64,000 nucleotides of DNA. Source: Thioclava sp. ES.031. GTDB lineage: Bacteria > Pseudomonadota > Alphaproteobacteria > Rhodobacterales > Rhodobacteraceae. The stretch is taken from positions 2,916,501-2,980,500 of the forward strand of contig NZ_PDJO01000001.1 of the NCBI RefSeq assembly GCF_002563775.1, given 5' to 3'. The number at the start of each line of letters is the position of its first letter. Within the stretch, counting starts at the first letter, position 1. Below, piece after piece: positions 41,547 through 50,136 of this stretch. The position numbers were made by a program, and so were the translations under genes. The notes under the pieces are model-generated. The model was not told the origin of the DNA and made no database searches. It was given only the letters and a program-made list of their open reading frames with translations.

Positions 41547-42467
41547 TCAGAGCGGGCGCACCTCGACCGGCACGCGGCTTCCTGCCGGGGCTGAAACAGT
41601 CCCGTGAACTTCCAGCCGGGTCGCGGCCATCTGCTCGGCCAGCCACAGCGCCAACGCCATCGCGTCGCGCGCGGGGCTTTTCGGGCCGTCGGTCGCGTCC
41701 AGCACGATCTTGGAAGGGGCCCAGACGACCATCTGGCCGTGGCGCATCGCCCAGTCGATCTCGGTGCGGGTCGCCACCACAACGCAGCGCGGATCGCGGG
41801 CCGCGAGCCGCCATGCGTTCTGCTCGATCGCGAGAAGGTCGATGCGACGCTGCGTGGGCCCCTGCCCGCTTTCGGGCACGGCGCTATCGGGCAGCCCCAC
41901 GGCAAGGATCACCGGATGGCCCGTCTCCTGCAGCACGTCGAGCCGCGCCGCGAGGTCGGGCGCGTCGATGGCCGCGTTCGACAGATAGGCGACGACCGGG
42001 TGCAGGCTTTCCTCCACCCCGCTCTCATCGACGCTTTTCACCGGGACGGAGGCACGGGAGCGCACGATCTCGACGCCGAGCGCACCGGGGCCGCGGTCGA
42101 GCTTTTCGATCCGCACGAAGACGCGCATCGCCTGCGGGCTGGCGAGGATACGCTCGGCCACGCCGGCTGCGAGTGTCTCCAGCAGGTTCACCCGCTCCTC
42201 GGCCAGCTCCGCCGCGATCGCCTCGGTGATCCGGTCATAGGAGAGGATGCGATCCACATCGTCCTCGAGCGGCTCCGGCGTGGGCCGGACCTCCACCACG
42301 ACATTGAATTGCAGGCGCTGCGTATGGCCGCGCTCCTGCTGGAAGGCGCCGATATCGGCCTCCACCACATGGTCGCGCAGCGAGATGCGATCCCGGGGGT
42401 CGGTGGGCGCAGAGGCCGCCGCCCGCGCTTCGGGATGCGAAAAGGCGAGGGAAATATCGGAACTCAT
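41547..42467 (-). CDS. folB: Dihydroneopterin aldolase with extra C-terminal domain
   Basis: 306 residues, more than twice the usual ~120 of FolB. Residues about 25-145 are the aldolase: ISLRDHVVEADIGAFQQERG, VDRILSYDRITEAI and VNLLETLAAGVAERIL. The last 160 (from SLHPVVAYLSNAAIDAPD on) form a separate alpha/beta-like region (VILAVGLPDSAV, CVVVATRTEIDWA) with no family I can name. FolK is not in the window. GAGG precedes ATG 42467. Confidence 0.88.
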   Translation of the reverse strand: MSSDISLAFSHPEARAAASAPTDPRDRISLRDHVVEADIGAFQQERGHTQRLQFNVVVEVRPTPEPLEDDVDRILSYDRITEAIAAELAEERVNLLETLAAGVAERILASPQAMRVFVRIEKLDRGPGALGVEIVRSRASVPVKSVDESGVEESLHPVVAYLSNAAIDAPDLAARLDVLQETGHPVILAVGLPDSAVPESGQGPTQRRIDLLAIEQNAWRLAARDPRCVVVATRTEIDWAMRHGQMVVWAPSKIVLDATDGPKSPARDAMALALWLAEQMAATRLEVHGTVSAPAGSRVPVEVRPL

Positions 42468-42504
42468 GCGCGCCTCGAGAATTTTTCAGTCATGTCGAGC
42501 ATAG

Positions 42505-42529
42505 AAAAAGGGCGGACCGAAGCCCACCC
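42505..42529 (-). terminator. Intrinsic terminator after the cell wall hydrolase gene
   Basis: Reverse-strand stem GGGTGGGC-TTCG-GTCCGCCC followed by TTTTT. The C(UUCG)G tetraloop is the extra-stable type. It lies 52 bases past the stop at 42582. Confidence 0.9.
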
Positions 42530-42581
42530 TCAACCGTCATTTCATCGCCTGCCCGCGACGCGGGCCCCTGAAAGCGCGGCC

Positions 42582-43262
42582 TCAGTTCGAGGCGGTGCGC
42601 ATCGGGTTGGCGTAGAAGATGTGATGGCCGATCGACGCGGTTTTCGCGAAGCGGCGCGACCAGCTCGGGCGCACGGCGTGCGTGTGGAAGTAGGTCGCCC
42701 CGTCGGTCAGCGAGCGCGGCGCGCCGTCGATCATCGCCCGGGCGACTTTCGCGACTTCGGCGTAGGCGCTCTTGTTGCGGACGGTGTCGGAGCGACCGTC
42801 GCAATACCAGCTGAACTGGCAGGCGCGCGAGTTGCCCTGATGGACAACGCCGCAGATCGAACCGGGGAAGCGCGGATCGTCGACACGGTTCAGGATGACC
42901 TCGGCGACGGCCTGCTGGCCCTTCACGCCTTCGCCACGCGCTTCAAAGTAAAGCGCCTGCGAGAGGCATTGGAACTGCTCGCCACCCTTGGCAGCGGGTT
43001 GCGCGGACAGCCACTTGGCAGACAGGACTTCCGGCATGGTCGCTTGTTTCCTGGACCGTTCCGGCGCCATGGTGAGCGCGGTGACGCGTCGCTTGTCGAT
43101 CGCGCTCATCGCGGAGCGCTCCGTCCACAGGACCGACATCAGTCCTTGTTCGGCGACCTCGGTGGGGTCGTTCGACTGGCTTACCGTGACTTCGGCACGC
43201 AAGCCTCCGGCGAGGGCGAGGAGGATGGCAGCACCCCCCGTCCAGCTTTTCAGCAGTGACAT
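42582..43262 (-). CDS. Cell wall hydrolase (SleB-like)
   Basis: 226 residues. A signal peptide ends near GGLRAE. The C-terminal Hydrolase_2 domain (about 90-220) begins CLSQALYFEARGEGVKGQQA and has EVILNRVDDPRFPGSICGVV and CQFSWYCDG. The catalytic Glu is expected in YFEARGE, and conserved Cys pairs fit periplasmic disulfides. Related SleB/CwlJ proteins are lytic transglycosylases of spore cortex; in non-spore-formers they act on ordinary peptidoglycan. Monocistronic with its own terminator. Confidence 0.88.
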   Translation of the reverse strand: MSLLKSWTGGAAILLALAGGLRAEVTVSQSNDPTEVAEQGLMSVLWTERSAMSAIDKRRVTALTMAPERSRKQATMPEVLSAKWLSAQPAAKGGEQFQCLSQALYFEARGEGVKGQQAVAEVILNRVDDPRFPGSICGVVHQGNSRACQFSWYCDGRSDTVRNKSAYAEVAKVARAMIDGAPRSLTDGATYFHTHAVRPSWSRRFAKTASIGHHIFYANPMRTASN

Positions 43263-43358
43263 GGTTTTCTTCCGATAAGGTCAATCGCCGCGCACCCCCC
43301 ATTGAGCCGCGACGGCGCACCGCTTACCGGACGAAGCTATCCATGTCTAGGTTTTCAC

Positions 43359-43386
43359 GAAAAAATGCGCGACTCCCTACGGAGTC
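43359..43386 (-). terminator. Possible terminator after the PPDK-like gene
   Basis: Stem GACTCC-GTAG-GGAGTC on the reverse strand, followed after five bases by six T. It lies 133 bases past the stop at 43519. The gap between stem and T-run weakens the case. The remaining spacer (43263-43518) holds the cell wall hydrolase promoter and no supported gene. Confidence 0.45.
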
Positions 43387-43518
43387 ACGGCGGAATCTTG
43401 CCAAAATGCACGGTGATTTGCGTGCGATGTCCCTGTCGAATCGCATAGCGCGACGCGCGCCGATTTGCCAATGGTATTTGAGAAAAACGGCCAAAATTCC
43501 GCCTCTGTGACCTTACCT

Positions 43519-46059
43519 CTAGGGAAAGGATCGTCCACGCGGCGCAAGGAGTGCGAAATGGGCAGCGGCGAGACGGGCGACCGGCACCCGGAAAGGCGAA
43601 CAGGAGACATAATCGAATCCCGCAGCCCGGCAGAAGGCGATTGATTCGGGGTTTCCACCATGCTCGCCACAGACCGAGATCGTGACATCGGGCCGGGCGG
43701 AGCGTCCGCGCGCAGCCCCGATCAGCAGCAACTCCCCTACCCCTTCGACGTCGAGGATATGGAACGGGTCTTCGCTATAGACCTGCTGGTTCACATAGGT
43801 CGACATGAAGCGGCCCGCATCGTCGCGTGAGAGCCCATAGGTCATCTGCGTGAGGTCATTGGTCCCGAAGGACAGGAAGGCCGCGTGTTCGGCGATCTCA
43901 CCGGCGCGCAGGGCCGCACGGGGCGTCTCCACCATCACGCCGAGGCGGTAGGTGAAATCTTCCTTGGTCTCGGTGCGCACGGCGGCGGCGACCGCATCGA
44001 CCCGGGTTTTCACGATCTCCACCTCGCGCGAGGCAGAAACGAGCGGGATCATGATCTCCGGCACCACCTCGGCGCCCCGGCGGAGCGCCTCCACGGTGGC
44101 CTCGAAGATCGCGCGGGCCTGCATGTCGTAGATCTCGGGCACGGTCACGCCCAAGCGCACGCCGCGCATCCCCAGCATCGGATTGAACTCGGACAGGGCC
44201 TCCACCCGGCGCGTGACCTCGGACAGCGGGCGGTCCAGCGCCTCGGCCAGTTCGCGCATCCCCTCGCGGTCATGCGGCAGGAATTCGTGCAGCGGCGGGT
44301 CGAAGAGACGGATGCAGACCGGCTCCCCCTTCATCAGCTCGAACAGCGCCCCGAAATCGTCCCGCTGCATCGGCAGCAGCCGGTCGAGGGCCGCACGGCG
44401 ATCTTCCGGCCCGTCGGCGAAGATCATCTCGCGCATCACCGTCAGGCGGTCTTCATCGAAGAACATATGCTCGGTCCGGCACAGCCCGATCCCGTCGGCC
44501 TCGAACATCAGCGCGGTGCGCGCATCCTCGGGCGTGTCGGCATTGGCGCGGATGCCGATATCGCGCACCAGATCGGCCCAGCTCAGAAGCGTGCGGAACC
44601 CGTCATCCAGCGCGGGCGCGAGCATCTCCGCCGTCCCCACCAGCACCTCGCCATTGGTCCCGTCGAGCGTGACCGTATCGCCCTCGCGGAACAGCCGCCC
44701 CTTGGGGCCGCGGAACTGGCGCTCGCGGCTGTTGATCTCGATCTCGGCGCCGACGATGCAGGGCAGGCCCAGACCGCGCGCGATTACCGCCGCGTGGGAG
44801 GTCATCCCGCCACGCTCGGTCAGCACGGCGACGGCGGCATGCATCCCGCGGATATCCTCGGGCGAGGTTTCGCGGCGCACGAGGATACAGGGCTCGTCGC
44901 GCGCCGCAGAGGCCTGCGCGGCGGCCGCAGAGAACACGATCTTGCCGGTCGCCGCCCCCGGAGAGGCCGCGATCCCGCGCGCCAGCACGTCGCGCGGCGC
45001 ACGCGGATCGACCTGATAGTGCAGAAGCTCGGTGATGGCGCGCGGCTCGACCCGCAGCAGCGCATCCTCGCGTGAGATCACATCGTCATTGGCCAGCGCC
45101 ACCGCGATACGCACGGCAGCCCGCGACGAGCGCGGCACCCGCACCGCATCGATCACATGGACCTTGCCGCTCTCGATGGTGAACTCGATCTGCATCTCTT
45201 CGCGCAGCTTCACCCGGCAGCGCGCGCCGTAATCCTTCAGCGTGTCGAAGACGCGGCCATCCGCCTCTTCGAGCGAGGCCCCGCGCGGGTCGCACGTTAG
45301 ATAGAGCGTCTCGACCGCGCTGGTGCGACCTTGGCTCTGGCCGCGGAACCGCCCGGTGATCTGCGGCGCGCCAGTGACGCTATCGACGAATTGCATCGTG
45401 CCCGAGCCCGACAGGCCCGGCCCGATCCCCAGCGCCATCTCCTGCACCAGAAGCCCCAGCACCGCATCGGGCGGCGCGCCCTTGGCCTGCCGCAGGAGCC
45501 GCGCCGTCGTGCCCTCCCAGGCCCGCGCCATGGAGCGCAGCACCTCGGCCAGCTGTTGGGCGCCCGATTGCGGGAACCGCTCGTCGGTTTCCTCTTCATA
45601 GGCATCGAGCGCGGCTTCCAGCGCGCCCGGCCCGGGCTCCTGCTGGAACATATCCGGATCGAGCCGCGCCACATGGAGCGAGTAGAGCTGCACGAAGCGC
45701 AGATAGAGCGCGTCGGCGGCCTCGCTGCCATGCGTGTTCGACAGCACCGCATGCATGTCGTCATTCATGCCGACATTGAGCACCGTGCCCGGCCCGCCCC
45801 ATTCGGGATTTTCCGGGCTCGGTCGGACCGAGACCAGCATCTCCGGCCCGAAGCAATCCGCGATCGCGGCCATGTCGAAAACCTGTCCCGAGGCGATCGC
45901 GCGCACGGTTTCGGCGGGCAGAGCGACGGTTTTCGGGACGGGAAGTTCGAGCCGGATCAGCCGCTGAAGGCATTTCGCGCGCCAGCCGTGACGCGCCTTA
46001 TCGACCGAGGCCGAAGGCGTAAGTGTCACAAAATCAGCGTTTTCAACGGGTTTCTGCAT
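43519..46059 (-). CDS. Pyruvate phosphate dikinase-like protein with degenerate ATP domain
   Basis: 846 residues. The phospho-His domain is intact (His422 in GGMTSHAAVIARG). The PEP/pyruvate barrel is intact too: RLFDPPLHEFLP, NPMLGMRGVRLG, SFGTNDLTQMTYG and the catalytic Cys in YVSCSPFRVPVARL. The N-terminal ATP domain is not: the GGKGANLAEM lysine segment is absent, and IEFTIESGKVHVIDAVRVPR replaces the usual Gln/Arg-containing LQTR end. It is shorter than normal PPDK (about 880). It lies downstream of glyS. A true dikinase function is doubtful. Confidence 0.8.
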   Translation of the reverse strand: MQKPVENADFVTLTPSASVDKARHGWRAKCLQRLIRLELPVPKTVALPAETVRAIASGQVFDMAAIADCFGPEMLVSVRPSPENPEWGGPGTVLNVGMNDDMHAVLSNTHGSEAADALYLRFVQLYSLHVARLDPDMFQQEPGPGALEAALDAYEEETDERFPQSGAQQLAEVLRSMARAWEGTTARLLRQAKGAPPDAVLGLLVQEMALGIGPGLSGSGTMQFVDSVTGAPQITGRFRGQSQGRTSAVETLYLTCDPRGASLEEADGRVFDTLKDYGARCRVKLREEMQIEFTIESGKVHVIDAVRVPRSSRAAVRIAVALANDDVISREDALLRVEPRAITELLHYQVDPRAPRDVLARGIAASPGAATGKIVFSAAAAQASAARDEPCILVRRETSPEDIRGMHAAVAVLTERGGMTSHAAVIARGLGLPCIVGAEIEINSRERQFRGPKGRLFREGDTVTLDGTNGEVLVGTAEMLAPALDDGFRTLLSWADLVRDIGIRANADTPEDARTALMFEADGIGLCRTEHMFFDEDRLTVMREMIFADGPEDRRAALDRLLPMQRDDFGALFELMKGEPVCIRLFDPPLHEFLPHDREGMRELAEALDRPLSEVTRRVEALSEFNPMLGMRGVRLGVTVPEIYDMQARAIFEATVEALRRGAEVVPEIMIPLVSASREVEIVKTRVDAVAAAVRTETKEDFTYRLGVMVETPRAALRAGEIAEHAAFLSFGTNDLTQMTYGLSRDDAGRFMSTYVNQQVYSEDPFHILDVEGVGELLLIGAARGRSARPDVTISVCGEHGGNPESIAFCRAAGFDYVSCSPFRVPVARLAAAHFALLAPRGRSFP

Positions 46060-46172
46060 TGCAGCGCGCCTTCTCTCTCGACGCAGGATAGGCTGATTCC
46101 CCGCCCTCGCAAGTGTGACATTCGGACAGGATACGCCGCGTCACACGCCCGCCCTGTCCCACCCCCGCGACA

Positions 46173-46222
46173 GGAGGCGCCGTGCGGGCGCCTCCGGCGG
46201 GGATATTTTCACCAAGAGGAAG
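46173..46222 (-). repeat. Dispersed 3'-UTR element, copy D (downstream of glyS)
   Basis: In the glyS direction, the stop (46225) is followed by CTTCCTCTTGGTG, AAAATATCC (46202-46210), CCGCC, then a perfect hairpin GGAGGCGCC-CGCAC-GGCGCCTCC (46173-46195). CTTCCTCTTGG and AAAATATCC match copy A almost exactly. Confidence 0.8.
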
Positions 46223-46224
46223 GA

Positions 46225-48492
46225 TCAGCCTTCGATCTTGGTGAGGTCGGCCACATCGAGACAGATCTGCCGGATGCGCGAAAGCAGGTTCAGACGGTTG
46301 CGCCGCAGGATCGGGTTGTCGGCGTTGATCTGCACCGCCTCAAAGAAGGCGTCGATCGGCGCGCGCAGGTCGGCCATCGCGGACATCGCGGCGGCGAAAT
46401 CTTCGTCTGCCATCGCCGGGGAGATCTTGGCTTCGGCGGCGTCGAGCGCGGCGAATAGGGCTTTTTCCTCGTCCGTTTCCGCGAATTTCGGATCGGCGCC
46501 GAAGCTGTATTCCACCCCGTCCTTTTCCTCGGCCTGCGTGAGAATGTTGTTCGCGCGCTTGAAGCCCTGGATCAGGTTCTCGCCATCGTCGGTCTTGAAG
46601 AAGTCCGACAGCGCCTCGGCCCGCTTCACCACGAGGGTGAGATCGTCGCTGCCCGGCATGGCCAGCACGGCATCGATCACGTCGTGACGAATACCCGCAT
46701 CGCGCAGGTGGACCTTGAGGCGGTCGTGGAAGAAGGAGAGGAGGTTCTTGGCCAACTCAAACAGGTTCAACAAGCGCTCCAACCGTTCACGCTGCGCGCT
46801 CGTCTCGGCCGATTGCTCCGCCTCTAGGCTCGCCAATAGTTGATGCGCATACTCTTCTGGAAGAAAGCCAGCCTCGAATGCGGAAAACAGACCCTCGGCC
46901 TTTTTCGACCTAAATTGCTGAGTGGATGTTTCTTGATCCAAATCTTCGGCGCTCACGCCAAGATGCTCAGCAAGTTGAACAGGCAACCACAACTTTAAAC
47001 TCAGACGCAGCTCATTCGCCAGCACCAACCGGATCACCCCCAATGCCGCGCGACGCAGCGCGAAGGGGTCTTTGCTCCCCGTGGGCTTCTCGTCGATCGC
47101 CCAGAAGCCGGTCAGCGTGTCGATCTTGTCGGCGAGCGCGACTGCGACCGAGACGGGCTCGGACGGCACAGCATCGGACGGACCCAGCGGCGCGTAGTGG
47201 TCGCGGCAGGCATCCGCGACGGCGTCGGACAGCCCGGCCTTTTGTGCGTAGTAGCGGCCCATCACGCCCTGCAGTTCCGGGAATTCATAGACCATTTCCG
47301 AGCGCAGGTCGGACTTGGCGACGCGGGCGGCCTCGGCGGCGAGGTCCGGCTTCGCGTCGACCATCTGCGCGATGTCGCGCGCGAGGTTTTCGATGCGGCG
47401 GATACGGTCGCCTTGGCTGCCCAGCTTGTTGTGGAAGGTCACGGCGTCGAGCCCCGCGCCCATCCCTTCCAGCCCATGGGCCTGAACGGTGCGCAGGTCG
47501 TTTTCCCAGAAGAACTTGGCGTCCGACAGACGCGCCGAGAGCACCTTCTGGTTGCCCGCGAGGATGGTCGCGCCGTGATCGGCGGTCTCGCGGTTGGCCA
47601 CGGTCACGAAACCCTCGATCCGGCCGGTCTTGGGGTTCTTCACCGAGAAGAATTTCTGATGCTCTTTCATCGAGGTCTGCAGCACCTCGGGCGGCAGGTC
47701 GAGGAATTCGCCGTCGATCTCGCCCATCAGCGTGACGGGCCATTCAACGAGGCCCGAGACCTCGGCCAGAAGGCCCTTGTCCGGCACCACTTCCCAGCCC
47801 TTGGCGAAGGCCATCTGCGCGGCGTCGTGGTCGATCGCCTCGGCACGCTCATTGGGGTCGAGCATGACCTTGGCGGCTTTCAACTGTTTGGCGTAGCTCT
47901 CGTAGCCCGAGACCTGAAGCACATCGGGCGCCATGAAGCGGTGGCCGCGCGTGGTGTCGCCCGCCTCGATCCCGTCCACGTCGAGCGGCACGACGGTCGC
48001 GCCGGCCTCGTCGGTCAGGATCGCGAGGATCGAATGCAGCGGGCGGACCCAGCGCAAGCTGCCCTCGCCCCAGCGCATCGATTTCGGCCAGGGGAAGTTG
48101 CGGATCGTTTTCTCCAGCACCTCGGCCACGATCTCGGTCGCGGGGCGGCCCGGCTTTTCGATCACGGCGAAATAGACCTGCCCCTTCTTGTCGTCGCGCG
48201 CCTCGAGCTGATCCATGCTCAGCCCGGTCGAGCGCAGGAAGCCCTCGATCGCCTTCTCGGGCGCGTCGGTGCGCGGGCCCTTGCGCTCTTCGCGAAGCGT
48301 CGGCGAGTTGGCGGTCAGCCCTTCGACGGTCAGCGTCAGGCGGCGCGGGGTCGAGAAAGCGCCGGCGGAGGCATAGGTCAGACCTGCCTCGACAACGCCA
48401 TCGGTGATCAGTTTCTTCAGATCCTCACGGGCCTTCGGCTGCATCCGCGCGGGGATTTCTTCGGAGAACAGTTCAATCAGAAGATCGGGCAT
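46225..48492 (-). CDS. glyS: Glycyl-tRNA synthetase beta subunit
   Basis: A 755-residue beta subunit of the alpha2beta2 enzyme, with N-terminal PDLLIELFSEEIPARMQPKA, the core VEWPVTLMGEID, PPEVLQTSMKEHQKFF and GFVTVANRE, an HD-like middle, and the C-terminal tRNA-binding helices. Residues about 485-585 (46740-47040) have clearly lower GC and different codon choice than the rest. It starts one base after the preceding small gene and ends in repeat copy D. Confidence 0.96.
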   Translation of the reverse strand: MPDLLIELFSEEIPARMQPKAREDLKKLITDGVVEAGLTYASAGAFSTPRRLTLTVEGLTANSPTLREERKGPRTDAPEKAIEGFLRSTGLSMDQLEARDDKKGQVYFAVIEKPGRPATEIVAEVLEKTIRNFPWPKSMRWGEGSLRWVRPLHSILAILTDEAGATVVPLDVDGIEAGDTTRGHRFMAPDVLQVSGYESYAKQLKAAKVMLDPNERAEAIDHDAAQMAFAKGWEVVPDKGLLAEVSGLVEWPVTLMGEIDGEFLDLPPEVLQTSMKEHQKFFSVKNPKTGRIEGFVTVANRETADHGATILAGNQKVLSARLSDAKFFWENDLRTVQAHGLEGMGAGLDAVTFHNKLGSQGDRIRRIENLARDIAQMVDAKPDLAAEAARVAKSDLRSEMVYEFPELQGVMGRYYAQKAGLSDAVADACRDHYAPLGPSDAVPSEPVSVAVALADKIDTLTGFWAIDEKPTGSKDPFALRRAALGVIRLVLANELRLSLKLWLPVQLAEHLGVSAEDLDQETSTQQFRSKKAEGLFSAFEAGFLPEEYAHQLLASLEAEQSAETSAQRERLERLLNLFELAKNLLSFFHDRLKVHLRDAGIRHDVIDAVLAMPGSDDLTLVVKRAEALSDFFKTDDGENLIQGFKRANNILTQAEEKDGVEYSFGADPKFAETDEEKALFAALDAAEAKISPAMADEDFAAAMSAMADLRAPIDAFFEAVQINADNPILRRNRLNLLSRIRQICLDVADLTKIEG

Positions 48493-48493
48493 G

Positions 48494-48970
48494 TCATTTC
48501 TCCGCTTCGTCGTTCAGTTGGTGCCAGACATAGGCCCGGCCATCGGGATAAAGAGCCACGACGCGGTCAACGCCGGGGTGGATGTTGTGTTGCGACAGGA
48601 AGGCCACCGCGCGGCCTGCCTCGAGGTCCGCGCCGATGGTTTTCGCATCATAGCAGTCGAACCATTTCGGGCCGATCAGCGGGGTCGGTCGGTCATAGAC
48701 CTCATAGGTCTCGGTCGCCGTTGCAATCGACAGGTCGGTGTCGAAGCAGGCCCGGTAGCGCAGGGGCGAGCTGTCCGCGTCGATCCCCTTGTAGCCCTCG
48801 GCCTGCAACGGGTCCTGCGTCGTGCCGTCCAGCTCCATCAACGAGACTTTCGCCGCGTCGGAGCCCGGCGCGATCTCGTCGTAATAGCCGTATTCCTGCG
48901 AATAATAGACCACCGCGCCGAAGACGAGCGCGATTACCACGATGCCGCCTCCGATGAGCTTACCATTCAC
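48494..48970 (-). CDS. Anchored protein of unknown function between glyQ and glyS
   Basis: 158 residues. One N-terminal membrane anchor ([19 protein letters not shown]), then a periplasmic domain with two cysteines (YRACFDT and WFDCYDA) likely to form a disulfide, and [14 protein letters not shown] near the end. It overlaps the glyQ stop by four bases and ends one base before glyS, so it is translated within the synthetase operon. Function unknown. Confidence 0.78.
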   Translation of the reverse strand: MNGKLIGGGIVVIALVFGAVVYYSQEYGYYDEIAPGSDAAKVSLMELDGTTQDPLQAEGYKGIDADSSPLRYRACFDTDLSIATATETYEVYDRPTPLIGPKWFDCYDAKTIGADLEAGRAVAFLSQHNIHPGVDRVVALYPDGRAYVWHQLNDEAEK

Positions 48971-49914
48971 GCGACAGCCTCGTTGGCTTCAGTCTGCGAG
49001 GCCCCGCCCGCTTCGGTCTGCACGAAAGCGTCGGCGCAGGCCTTGGCCAGCGCGCGGACCCGGCCGATATAGGCCTGACGCTCGGTGACCGAGATCACGC
49101 CGCGTGCGTCGAGCAGGTTGAAGAGGTGCGACGCCTTGATGCACTGGTCGTAGGCCGGATGCGCCATGATGATCTTGCGGCCCGCATCGTCGGCTTCGGG
49201 CGAGGCGAGGATACGTTCGCATTCGGCCTCGGCATCCTCGAAATGGCGCAGCAGCGTCTCGGTGTCGGCCACGTCGAAATTCCAGCGCGAATATTCCTGC
49301 TCGGTCTGGCGGAACACGTCGCCGTATTTCAGCGCGATCGGCGCGGACGGGTCGTTATAGGGCATATCCATCACGTGATCGATGCCCAGCACATACATCG
49401 CCAGACGCTCGAGCCCGTAGGTCAGTTCGCCCGAGACCGGCTTGCAATCATGGCCGCCGACCTGCTGGAAATAGGTGAACTGGCTGACTTCCATACCGTC
49501 GCACCAGACCTCCCAGCCAAGCCCCCACGCACCGAGCGTCGGGCTTTCCCAGTCGTCTTCCACGAAGCGGATATCGTGCAGTTCGGTGTCGATCCCGATC
49601 GCGCGGAGCGAGCCGAGATAGAGCTCCTGCAGGTCCGGCGGGCTCGGTTTGATGAGCACCTGATACTGATAGTAGTGCTGCAGGCGGTTCGGGTTCTCGC
49701 CATAGCGGCCATCGGTCGGACGGCGCGAGGGCTGGACATAGGCGGCCGCCCAGGGCTTGGAGCCGAGCGCGCGCAGCGTCGTCGCCGGGTGGAAGGTGCC
49801 TGCCCCCACTTCCATGTCATAAGGCTGCATCACCGCGCAGCCTTTCGAGGCCCAATAGCTCATCAGGCGCAGGATGATTTCCTGAAAGGATTTCGGGGCG
49901 TCCGGGTTTGCCAT
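48967..49914 (-). CDS. glyQ: Glycyl-tRNA synthetase alpha subunit
   Basis: The 315-residue catalytic subunit. [80 protein letters not shown] and [10 protein letters not shown] are all canonical class II motifs. ATG 49914 follows GGAAGG. The longer upstream frame runs through the promoter. First gene of glyQ-orf-glyS. Confidence 0.97.
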   Translation of the reverse strand: MANPDAPKSFQEIILRLMSYWASKGCAVMQPYDMEVGAGTFHPATTLRALGSKPWAAAYVQPSRRPTDGRYGENPNRLQHYYQYQVLIKPSPPDLQELYLGSLRAIGIDTELHDIRFVEDDWESPTLGAWGLGWEVWCDGMEVSQFTYFQQVGGHDCKPVSGELTYGLERLAMYVLGIDHVMDMPYNDPSAPIALKYGDVFRQTEQEYSRWNFDVADTETLLRHFEDAEAECERILASPEADDAGRKIIMAHPAYDQCIKASHLFNLLDARGVISVTERQAYIGRVRALAKACADAFVQTEAGGASQTEANEAVA

Positions 49915-50136
49915 ATTTCGCACCTTCCGTTGAAGCGCCTTCTCTCTAGGCAAGGGGCACGGGGGCGTCAACGCCCTGCAAGGATTAGGGCGGACGATCT
50001 GCGCCACTCGACGGGCAAAGCTGAGGCCCCCGCCCCACAACGGCGGATTTCATGACCCGGTCGGGGGCGTTTGGGGGGTGACCTCGCCCCTCGTTGCGCT
50101 AAGGTCGAGGGAAAAGCAGGTATTACGGGGGCAGCA
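49915..50136. promoter_or_regulatory. glyQ / pseudo-protease divergent region
   Basis: 222 bp between divergent genes. It must hold both promoters. A GGGGGC box precedes the ATG at 50137. I see no riboswitch-like structure and no coding potential with a ribosome binding site. Confidence 0.4.

Noticed and set aside
43256..43510. 84-codon forward frame in the spacer beside the cell wall hydrolase gene
   Set aside because: Arg/Ser-rich shadow-like composition, weak start context, and it covers the promoter region of the hydrolase gene.
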